The notes under the pieces: generated by a model
What the model was told of the DNA's origin: nothing
The model's input: the letters and a program-made list of their open reading frames with translations, nothing else
Databases searched by the model: none
DNA from: Cherax quadricarinatus
Taxonomy: Eukaryota > Arthropoda > Malacostraca > Decapoda > Parastacidae
DNA: 64,000 nt
Reading direction: 5' to 3'
Assembly: GCF_038502225.1 (NCBI RefSeq)
Contig: NC_091369.1
Location: 18,330,385-18,394,384, forward strand
Part shown: positions 21,847 to 30,724 of the stretch, one piece after another
Numbering within the stretch: position 1 is the first letter of the stretch
Layout: each line of letters begins with the position of its first letter
Program-made: the position numbers and the translations under genes

Positions 21847-22050
21847 TACAGTGGACCCCCGCATACCGATTTTAATCCGTGCAAGAGGGGTCATTGTTAT
21901 GCGAAATAATCGGTATGCGAATGAATTTTCCCCATAAGAAATAATGGAAATCAAATTAATCCGTGCAAGACACCCAAAAGTATGAAAAAAAAAATTTTAC
22001 CACATGAAATATACATTTTCCTACACACAAAGAGAAGGATACATGCACAA

Positions 22051-22100
22051 TAGTAGAGTAGTACATGCACAATATATATTGTGCATGTACTACTCTACTA
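22051..22100. repeat. Perfect 50-bp palindrome
   Basis: TAGTAGAGTAGTACATGCAC followed by AATAT is mirrored exactly by ATATT and GTGCATGTACTACTCTACTA with no loop. It lies in the 3' part of the Tigger derivative and recurs, with a few mismatches, at about 51703-51752. Confidence 0.95.
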
Positions 22101-22329
22101 AATGAAGAATAAATGACACTTACCTTTATTGAAGATGCAGTAATGACTGATGAGACACTGTGTCCTGGGAGTGCCTTTTCCTCCTGAGTACTGTAGGTCC
22201 TGTTTGGCATTTTCTTCCAGAACAGGCCTTATCACACTGTGTATGCCACTACGATTCTTAAATCTCTCAAACCAACCTTTGCTGGCTTTAAATTCACCAA
22301 TATGAGCACTAGTTCCAGGCATTTTTCCC

Positions 22330-22497
22330 TGTTCACCTGGGTGTTAGTCGACTTGTGTGGGTTGCATCCTGGGAGACAAGATTAAGGACCCCAATGGAAA
22401 TAAGTTAGACAGTCTTCGATGACACTGACTTTTTTGGGTTATCCTGGGTGGCAAATCCTCTGGGGTTAATTGTTTCTTGGTATTCTCAATAAGCCAC
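22330..22497 (+). mobile_element. SINE 3' part inside the Tigger derivative
   Basis: TTCACCTGGGTGTTAGTCGA, GTGTGGGTTGCATCCTGGG, AATAAGTTAGACAGTC and GACTTTTTTGGGTTATCCTG follow the order seen in the full SINE at 58597-58914. The tRNA-like head is absent. It is antisense to the transposase remnant. Confidence 0.8.
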
Positions 22498-22507
22498 ACC
22501 AACAACG

Positions 22508-22776
22508 GTGCTACAGCAGCAGCAGCAGCTGACGGTGGTACAGCAGCAACAGACGATGCTACAGCAGCAACAGACGATGCTACAGCAGCAGCAGACGATG
22601 CTACAGCAGCAACTGACGATGTTACAGCAGCAGCAGACGATGCTACAGCAGCAGCAGCAGCAGACGATGCTACAGCAGCAGCAGACGATGCTACAGCAGC
22701 AACAGACGATGCTACAGCAGCAACTGACGATGCTACAGTAACAACTGACGATGTTACAGCAGCAGCAGACGATGCT

Positions 22777-22814
<38 letters not shown>

Positions 22815-23325
22815 CGATGCTACAGCAGCAGCAGACGATGCTACAGCAGCAACAGACGATGCTACAGCAGCAACAGACGATGCTACAGCAGCAGCAGACG
22901 ATGCTACAGCAGCAGCAGACGATGCTGCAGCAGCAGCTGACGGTGGTACAGCAGCAACAGACGATGCTACAGCAGCAGCAGACGATGCTACAGCAGCAGC
23001 AGATGATGCTACAGCAGCAGCAGACGATGCTACAGCAGCAGCAGCAGCTGACGGTGGTACAGCAGCAACAGACGATGCTACAGCAGCAGCAGACGATGCT
23101 ACAGCAGCAGCAGACGATGCTACAGCAGCAGCAGCAGCTGACGGTGGTACAGCAGCAACAGACGATGCTACAGCAGCAGCAGACGATGCTACAGCAGCAA
23201 CAGACGATGTTACAGCAGCAGCAGACGATGCTACAGCAGCAGCAGCAGCTGACGGTGGTACAGCAGCAACAGACGATGCTACAGCAGCAACAGACAATGT
23301 TACAGCAGCAGCAGCAGCAGCAGCT
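22508..23325. repeat. Compound CAG trinucleotide array (~820 bp)
   Basis: Runs of CAG/CAA are broken by GACGATGCTACAG and CTGACGGTGGTACAG units of 21-30 bases. All are multiples of three without stop codons in several frames, so long Gln-, Ala/Thr- or Ala/Ser-rich frames appear on both strands. These frames lack any motif or homologue and should not be called genes. Confidence 0.95.
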
Positions 23326-23764
23326 GTACCTCCAATAGTAGCGATGGTTGATTGGGGTTTATTATACAACCTGGCCAGCTCGGAGACACGCACTCCACTT
23401 TCATACTTATCAATGATCTTTTTCTTCATCTCTATTGTAATTCTCACCCTTATTGCTGTAGGGTTGGCACTAGAAGCTTTCTTGGGGCCCATGGTCACTT
23501 ATTTTCCAGAAAAAGCACCGAAAACACTGTAATAATACGAAATATTCCGATTGTATGCTTGGATGTTACCGCGGAGGCTAGCTGGTAAACAATGCCACCG
23601 GCGGAACATGTGAGCGTGGCTCAGGCCGCACATTGGACGCGTCTCGGACGAAAATCGGTGAGCGGGTTTTTAAGCGGTATGCGAGGCAAAATTTTTGCGA
23701 TTAAAGCAAGCGGTATGCGGATTAATCGTTATGTGATGCCATCGGTATGTGGGGGTCCACTGTA

Positions 23765-25276
23765 ATTGAAATTTCTCATCGTTGAACTTCATATTGTTTT
23801 CTGCAGCCCACTGAAAGATTTGGTTGATGTCCGCCTGGAGCCTTGCAGTGTCTGCAATGGAAGACACTGTCAGGCAGATTTGGGTGTCACCTGCAAAGGA
23901 AGACACGGTGCTGTGGCTGACATCCTTGTCTATGTCAGATATGAGGATGAGGAACAAGATGGGAGCGAGTACTGTGCCTTGTGGAACAGAGCTTTTCACC
24001 GTAGCTGCCTCGGACTTTACTCTGTTGACTACTACTCTCTGTGTTCTGTTAGTGAGGAAATCCATCGACCGACATTTCCTGTTATTCCTTTAGCACACAT
24101 TTTGTGCGCTATTACGCCATGGTCACACTTGTCGAAGGCTTTTGCAAAGTCTGCATATATTACATCTGCATTCTTTTTGTCTTCTAGTGCATCTAGGACC
24201 TTGTCATAGTGATCCAATAGTTGAGACAGACAGGAGCGACCTGTTCTAAACCCAAGTTGCATTGCGTTGTGTAACTGATGGGTTTCTAGATGGGTGGTGA
24301 TCTTGCTTCTTAGGACCCTTTCAAAGATTTTTATGATATGGGATGTTAGTGCTATCAGTCTGTAGTTCTTTGCTGTTGCTTTACTGCCCCCTTTGTGGAG
24401 TGGGGCTATGTCTGTTGTTTTTAGTAACTGTGGGACAACCCCCGTGTCCATGCTCCCTCTCCATAGGATGGTAAAGGCTCGTGATAGGGGCTTCTTGCAG
24501 TTCTTGATGAACACGGAGTTCCATGAGTCTGGCCCTGGGGCAGAGTGCATGGGTATGTCATTTATCACCTGTTCGAAGTCATTTGGCGTCAGGATAACAT
24601 CGGATAGGCTTGTGTTAACCAAATTCTGTGGCTCTCCCATAAAAAATTCATTTTGATCTTCGACTCTCAGTCTGGTTAGCGGCTTGCTAAAAACTGAGTC
24701 ATATTGGGGCTTGAGTAGCTCACTCATTTCCTTGCTGTCATCTGTGTAGGACCCATCTTGTTTAAGTAGGGGCCCAATACTGGACGTTGTTCTCGACTTT
24801 GATTTGGCATAGGAGAAGAAATACTTTGGGTTTCTTTTGATTTCATTTATGGCTTTTAGTTCTTCCCGTGATTCCTGACTCCTATAAGATTCCTTTAGCT
24901 TAAGTTCGATGCTTGCTATTTCTCTGACCAGTGTCTCCCTATGCATTTCAGATATATTGACCTCTTTTAGCCGCTCTGTTATTCTTTTCCGTCGCCTGTA
25001 AAGGGAGCGCCTGTCTCTTTCTATTTTACATCTACTCCTCCTTTCTCTTAGAGGAATAAGCCTTGTGCATACATCGAGTGCCACCAAGTTAATCTGTTCT
25101 AGGCATAAGTTGGGGTCTGTGTTGCTTAGTATATCTTCCCAGCTTATATCGGTTAGGACTTGGTTTACTTGGTCCCACTTTGTTTTTGTTATTGAAGTTG
25201 AATTTGGTGAATGCACCCTCGTGACTAATCTCATTATGTCGGTCTGGGGCTCCGCGCATACATGTCTGAATCTCAA
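23765..25276 (-). pseudogene. CR1-type reverse transcriptase, catalytic Asp mutated
   Basis: Motifs in order: PGPDSWNSVFIKNCKKPL, IAPLHKGGSKATAKNYR, FRTGRSCLSQLL, VIYADFAKAFDKCDH, a frameshift near 24050, VPQGTVLAPILFLI, and the catalytic box SSFAGDTQI. The expected FADD reads FAGD, so one of the metal-binding Asp residues is lost. The segment NNMKFNDEKFQ ends at the TA where the Tigger derivative entered. Confidence 0.9.
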
Positions 25277-25966
25277 TTATGTTGTGATCTGAGTATACTG
25301 TTTTTGATATGGTGACATTTCTTATCAGATCATCATTGTTAGTGAAGATGAGGTCTAGTGTATTCTCCAGTCTAGTAGGCTCTATTATTTGCTGGTTTAA
25401 ATTGAATTTTGCGCAGAGGTTTAAAAGCTCGTGTGAGTGTGAGTTTTCATCAGAGCTGCCTCCTGGTGTTATTACTGCAACAATATTATTTGCTATATTC
25501 CTCCATTTTAGGTGCCTTAAGTTGAAATCCCCCAGGAGCAAGATGTTGGGTGGAGGAGCTGGAAGATTTTCCAGACAATGGTCAATTTTTAACAGCTGTT
25601 TCTGGAATTGCTGGGATGTTGCATCCGGAGGCTTGTAGACTACCACAATGACTAGGTTTTGGTTCTTGATCTTTACTGCTAACACTTCCACTACATCATT
25701 TGAGGCATTAAGCAGTTCTGTGCAAACAAGTGACTCTGCAATGTACAGGCCAACTCCCCTCCCCCTCCCTTTTGCCTGTTCACTCTGTCACATCTGTATA
25801 GGTTGTAACCTGGGATCCATATTTCGTTGTCCAAGTGATCCTTTATGTGGGTCTCAGTGAAAGCCGTGAACATTGCCTTTGCCTCTGCAAGCAGTCTACG
25901 GATGAAAGATATTTTGTTGTTTGTTGCTGGCTTTAGACCCTGTATATTTGCAAAGAAGAATGTCAT
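25089..25966 (-). pseudogene. CR1-type AP endonuclease domain
   Basis: It opens MTFFFANIQGLKPATNNK, followed by FTETHIKDH (catalytic Glu), GYNLYRCDRVNRQKGGG, a frameshift in a G-run near 25750, VVVYKPPD, NILLLGDFNLRHLKW and VYSDHNIIE (the DH pair). It overlaps the RT frame region and follows ORF1 after about 50 bases. AP-type endonucleases of LINEs nick target DNA. Confidence 0.88.
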
Positions 25967-26017
25967 CGGACTGGTGGTATTGTTGGTACTGGGGGGGGGG
26001 ATTTTTTTTTTCCGGCA

Positions 26018-27312
26018 TTAGTATCTGTATCTGTTGGTTTGGAGTGGAGGCCATCGACTGTGGTTCCACTCCAGGAATGACTGGATTTGGTGTACGATTT
26101 CTGCCATTTCCTGCCAGTTTTTTTTCCTTCCTGGCACTAAAAAACCTTTCCCTCTTGAGTGGCTGTGGCTACCCAGGTTTTCCCATTGCCTGGATGTTTT
26201 GTATCTTTTTGTCCCCTTTAGATGGTGTGCCCGGCAATTTAAGTTATAGCACAGTCTTTCCTGTACTGAAGAGGTACACATTTCAGGGTGAAAAAGCTTA
26301 CAGGAAGGGAGTTTGCATTTTCCTGTTGTCATATGAGCACGGCATTTTCTAGGGTGGTCATAGTTGCACGTCCCGTCTGTTTTTCCAGATTTCCCATGTC
26401 TGCAGATACCAAGTGCATAGTATGTGCACAGGCTTGGTTTCCGTTTCCCTTGGGTTTCTGTGACTGTATTCCCTGTTGGTGCATGTTTACCTGTCTTATT
26501 CCTATCCTCCCTAGCACCAACAATGGAGCTCCCAACAGTTGTTTTTGGTAATATATCCTCACTTTTGCTAATGGAGTCCTCTTGTTTGCTATTTCCTGTG
26601 GTATTTCTAGTTTGCAATATTGGTTTTATCTTATCTTTGACTACACTTGTTTCCCCACTACGGCTACTGTCCCCTATGAGGTCATTTATATGTATTCCTT
26701 CCTGCGTATAATTCCCGACTACCTGGACAAAATCTCCAGCTTCACCATTACTGTCTCCCAGGACAGCACCTCCAGCTTCACCATTACTGTCTCTCAGGAC
26801 AGCACCTCCAGCTTCACCATTACTGTCTCTCAGGACAGCACCTCCAGCTTCACCATTACTGTCTCCCAAGACAGCACCTCCAGCTTCACCATTACTGTCT
26901 CCCAGGACAGCACCTCCAGCTTCACCATTACTGAGACTCTCCCAGGACAGCACTATCAGCCCCACATTTACTGACAACCATTACCTCCAGCCTTACAGTT
27001 TCTGACTACATGGCCAGTATCAAGGGCAGTACCATTCAGCCCAGACTTTTTATGTTCCCATCTGTTGTAGAAAGGTTCCAGGTTTTCTATGAAAGCAGCT
27101 TTGATGTTATCCTCTTTTAATACCCTTGTGATTTTAGTCCACAGAGTTATCTCATTCGGGCATACCCAAAAACACTTTCCTGTTTTAATACTGCTTGTAG
27201 CTAGTTCTTGGATATCTGCACAAGGGGCGTGACACCAATTTCCACAAAAATGACAATTTATCCATGTGGAAGCCCGTTTGTTTGATTGACTGCAGACTAC
27301 ACAGAGATTCAT
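26018..27312 (-). pseudogene. CR1 ORF1: PHD finger, 12-residue repeats, three CCCH fingers
   Basis: The start at 27312 gives MNLCVVCSQSNKRASTWINC, a PHD-type finger (CxxC, then FCGNWCHAPC, later FWVC). A frameshift lies near 26970. Next comes NGEAGGAVLGDS repeated five times plus a partial unit (26738-26945). Then come three CCCH-like fingers: C-x7-C-x10-C-x3-H, C-x8-C-x4-C-x3-H and C-x8-C-x4-C-x3-H (about 26222-26435). PHD in ORF1 is known for CR1-like LINEs; CCCH fingers suggest RNA binding, which is inference. About 430 codons. Confidence 0.85.
26738..26945 (-). repeat. 36-bp coding minisatellite in LINE ORF1
   Basis: CTCCAGCTTCACCATTACTG followed by TCTCTCAGGACAGCAC is repeated five times with one- or two-base variants. 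It encodes NGEAGGAVL(G/R)DS on the minus strand. Confidence 0.92.
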
Positions 27313-28741
27313 AATGATTTGAATGGTTGATTTACTGTAATTCTACTAGCAACCTCTTGAATACTCTATTAATAACCTCCTTAAATGAAGCTCTAGCTAT
27401 TTGTATTTCTATTTCTAACTGTACTTGTATATTGGACAGCTTACCATGCACGTTCCTGATTTATATTTATTGTTTGTTTGATAAGGGCGCCTACAACCCC
27501 ATCCGTTTACAGTCTGCTTTACTGTCCAACGAATCCGTTTGAAACCAGTCAAGGGTTCGGACCAGTCGAGGGTTCGGACCAGTCGAGGATTCGGTACCAT
27601 TCTGATCTGATCAGTGGGTCACTTATTTAAAACATACTGGTCGGTGATTTGGGCTAACACATGAAGGATCTACTTGAAATTATCTACCCAAGTAATATGT
27701 GATTTGATTGATACAAAAGTATAACTTGCATGTTGAAGAACCGGTGATTGCTGGCAGCTCCTACAATGACGAACGGTCGAGCCTCAACCCTTGTTTATCA
27801 ATCGCTGTATTTAGCTTTTCTAGGTTTTTTTCGTCTCCACCACAATAAATGCTATATTATCACTATAGTTGATTGGTGGAAATTTTGGAGGAAGGACGCT
27901 TTTTCTGTAGTAATAATTGCTTCTCGTTGTGTATATTGCGACCGCTGGTAACTACAAGTTATACGAGATTAAAAGTATACGTCTGGTATTTCAAGAAAAA
28001 AGAAACTAATGAAAGTCACTCCACTCCACTAAGTACCATTATAATACTGGTTAGTTGCTACTACAACACTGTATTCTGCTATTCACTGGTATCACTAGAT
28101 TGTATGCGTGTACACTAGCAGGCCAGGAAGATTATTAAAACAGCTGACCTCTGTGGTAAGTTTCTGGCAGCTTCTGGCACCTACCTCTATAGGCTTATCA
28201 CTTCACTTACAAATTCACCTGTTTTCAAATGACACTTTAGCCTTTATCATCTATATACTAGGGAGCCACTGTAGTATACACTATGTATACACAATGTTAT
28301 CAGGGAGACTTTCTTTCCTCTGACAAAGAAAAGTTCTATTATTATTATTTTGCACACGGAACACAGGCCTATGATTCCCCTCTGGCAGTAAACTCTGCTA
28401 GGTAGTGCACACTAATTCTCTTTTTTTGACTCAGTATATGATGTTTTCTGCCCAAGATTGGTTCCAGGCGCTAGAGGGATGTATCGTATAGGATTGATGG
28501 CACAAATTAAAGTTCTAGCATGTAAGAGCGAGCGTGAAAACATGAGAAAACCCGGAGCACAACGAGGCACGCTGACACGCAAAGTAGTAGATGCCTAACT
28601 GTTAATTGTATAATGTCTTGTACCATTCTCCTATCCCTATCTTGGGGGCTTATATTAGAGAAAACAGAGTATAGCACATGGCTAACTGTGATATACACTC
28701 ATACTGCACCATAAAACTGAAACAAAAAAGCTACTTTCTCT
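27313..28741. other. Unassigned intron stretch, possibly LINE 5' UTR in part
   Basis: The first ~290 bases may be the CR1 5' UTR. A short direct repeat, GTTCGGACCAGTCGAGG, occurs two to three times at 27552-27594. Beyond that I see no recognisable frame, terminal repeat or RNA gene. Confidence 0.35.
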
Positions 28742-28830
28742 ACATAGATTATCATACATAGCAGCATATGTGTAGAGAACCTACGATAACCCACAAATGT
28801 CAAAGTGGCTTATTTCTAGTACCTGGCTTG
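28742..28830 (-). repeat. LINE-tail repeat (GGATAACCC family)
   Basis: AGATTATCATACATAGCAGC, ATATGTGTAGAGAACC and GATAACCC follow the order seen at 35150-35265 and, in the other orientation, at 57343-57415. Confidence 0.6.
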
Positions 28831-28854
28831 GGCTTGCCATATATGATTTTTGGT

Positions 28855-28985
28855 AAATATTTGATTCCCAGCCAGGGTAGAAACACTGGGCATGTTTCTT
28901 TACACCTGTTGTCTCTGTTCACTTATCAGTATATGGGTACCCGGGTGTTAGTGGAATGGTGTGGGTCTTGCCTGAAATGCTTAGC
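28855..28985 (+). mobile_element. 5'-truncated tRNA-derived SINE
   Basis: TTGATTCCCAGCCAGGG (box B region), AGAAACACTGGGCATG, TTACACCTGTTGTCTC and ACCCGGGTGTTAGTGG parallel the full SINE at 46660-46916. Box A is missing and the tail is aberrant. Confidence 0.75.
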
Positions 28986-29047
28986 ATAACAAGGGGTTTT
29001 CTGTATAGCATTATGTCACTGATGTCAGCTAGGCCTGTATACCATGT

Positions 29048-30313
29048 ACATTTTTTTTTTTTTTTTTTTTTTTTTCAACAAGTCGGCCGTTTCCCACCAA
29101 GGCAGGGTGACCCAAAAAAAGAAAGAAAATCACCAAAAAGAAAATACTTTCATCATCATTCAACACTTTCACCACACTCGCACATTATCACTGTTTTTGC
29201 AGAGGTGCTCAGAATACAACAGCTTAGAAGCATATACGTATAAAGATACACAACATATCCCTCCAAACTGCCAATATCCCAAACCCCTCCTTTAAAGTGC
29301 AGGCATTGTACTTCCCATTTCCAGGACTCAGGTCCGACTATATGAAAATAACCGGTTTCCCTGAATCCCTTCACTAAATATTACCCTGCTCACACTCCAA
29401 CAGATCGTCAGGTCCCAAGTACCATTCGTCTCCATTCACTCCTATCTAACACGCTCACGCATGCTTGCTGGAAGTCCAAGCCCCTCGCCCACAAAACCTC
29501 CTTTACCCCCTCTCTCCAACCCTTTCGAGGACGACCCCTACCCCGCCTTCCTTCCCCTATACATAGATTTATATGCTTTCCATGTCATTCTACTTTGATC
29601 CATTCTCTCTAAATGACCAAACCACCTCAACAACCCCTCTTCTGCCCTCTGACTAATACTTTTATTAACTCCACACCTTTTCCTAATTTCCACACTCCGA
29701 ATTTTCTGCATAATATTTACACCACACATTGCCCTTAGACAGGACATCTCCACTGCCTCCAACCATCTCCTCGCTGCTGCATTTACCACCTAAGCTTCAC
29801 ATCCATATAAGAGTGTTTGTACTACTATACTTTCATACATTCCCTTCTTTGCCTCCATAGATAACGTTTTTTGACTCCACATATACCTCAACGCACCACT
29901 CACCTTTTTTCCTTCATCAATTCTATGATTAACCTCATCCTTCATAAATTCGTCTGCCGACACGTCAACTCCCAAGTATCTGAAAACATTCACTTCTTCC
30001 ATACTTCTCCTCCCAAATTTGATATCCAATTTTTCTTTATCTAAATCATTTGATACCCTAATCACCTTACTCTTTTCTATGTTCACTTTCAACTTTCTAC
30101 CTTTACACACATTCCCAAACTCATCCACTAACCTTTGCAATTTTTCTTTAGAATCTCCCATAAGCACAGTATCATCAGCAAAAAGTAACTGTGTCAATTC
30201 CCATTTTGAATTTGATTCCCCATAATTTAATCCCACCCCTCTCCCGAACACCCTAGCATTTACTTCTTTTACAACCCCATCTATAAATATATTAAACAAC
30301 CATGGTGACATTA
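29048..30313 (-). mobile_element. 5'-truncated RTE-like LINE
   Basis: A long T run (29051-29077) on the plus strand is the poly-A tail of a minus-strand element. The tail motif GGCAGGGTGACCC follows. The element reaches back to the RT palm (MSPWLFNIFIDGVVKEVNAR) and stops abruptly near 30313 in mid-gene. Confidence 0.88.
29538..30311 (-). pseudogene. RTE-like RT C-terminal half
   Basis: The intact catalytic box LLFADDTVLMGDSKEKL and YLGVDVSADEFMKDEVNHRI lead to LLYGCEA. A stop at 29790 is followed by AARRWLEAVEMSCLRAMCG, LLRWFGHLERMDQSRMTW and GRKAG, then a frameshift. It is one of the better RTE copies and shows the FADD box that copy 4475-5912 lacks. Confidence 0.87.
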
Positions 30314-30539
30314 CATGTACATGTACTTGTAGTAAATAAAGATATTATTATTAGAATTATTATAATTATTAATTTTTTCCTCCCATTTGTTTGTTAGGCT
30401 ATCATATTGAAACTTGGGCAATGTATGATGGAAAGATGCTTCTTAACGTACACAAAAAATGAAAGAAATTGGATGATAAATAATGGAGTTTACTTCTCAG
30501 CCATCAGCCCTTAGCGGTATATTCTCGTATAGTTTTAAT
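30314..30539. other. AT-rich intronic stretch, unassigned
   Basis: AT-rich sequence with short ATT runs. No recognisable frame or terminal repeat was seen. Confidence 0.35.
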
Positions 30540-30720
30540 ACGTAGTTGTATTCTCTTTTTTTGGGTCACATTTGATAGGACGGAAGAATATTACAGAAAT
30601 AGATATGATTTTGATTGGTTTCACGACGAAAAGTGCCTTGAAATTGAGCTCAAAGTGGAGGAAATGTTCAATTTTGGCTGATTATCAAGAGTAAACAAAT
30701 GACGTCACCATCTCTCTGTC
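30540..30720 (-). mobile_element. Fragment of the piggyBac MITE family
   Basis: In reverse complement the tract CGAACATTTC..TTTGAGCTCAATTTCAAGGC is recognised (plus strand: GCCTTGAAATTGAGCTCAAA). It matches the interior of the MITEs near 11060-11150. No termini. It lies directly left of the piggyBac element. Confidence 0.65.
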
Positions 30721-30724
30721 TTAA

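Larger units (their letters stand above)
21849..23762 (-). mobile_element. Tigger derivative with CAG array and captured SINE, copy 1 (1914 bp)
   Basis: Inverted ends CAGTGGACCCCCGCATACCG and the CGGTATGTGGGGGTCCACTG right end, with TA on both sides (21847-21848, 23763-23764). On the minus strand it keeps the transposase start (MGPKKASSANP, helix YESGVRVSELARLYNKPQ), then the repeat array, the LLVWLIEN remnant, an antisense SINE piece (22330-22497), FKASKGWFERFKNRSG, and a scrap of KKMPNRTY-like sequence. The DDE core is gone. The same plan in inverse orientation is at 50488-51953. Confidence 0.9.
21007..27312 (-). mobile_element. CR1-type LINE with zinc-finger ORF1, split by a Tigger derivative
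   Basis: On the minus strand: ORF1 (27312-26018), ORF2 endonuclease (25966-25089), RT (25276-23765), insertion (23762-21849), RT C-terminus (21846-21043) and a short 3' end (21042-21007). The 3' end contains GGGGGTCAATGCCCCCACGG (plus strand), shared with the SINE tail at 46846-46916. The 5' UTR probably extends beyond 27312 but its limit is unclear. Confidence 0.88.

Noticed and set aside
22344..23532. Long frames (351-384 codons, Ala/Thr/Ser-rich or poly-Gln) on both strands
   Set aside because: They arise from a CAG array whose units are multiples of three and lack stops. Both strands are open at once and there is no domain or start context.
26968..27312. Host PHD-finger gene
   Set aside because: It lies directly upstream, same strand, of the CR1 endonuclease-RT and matches the place of a LINE ORF1; no introns or other host features.
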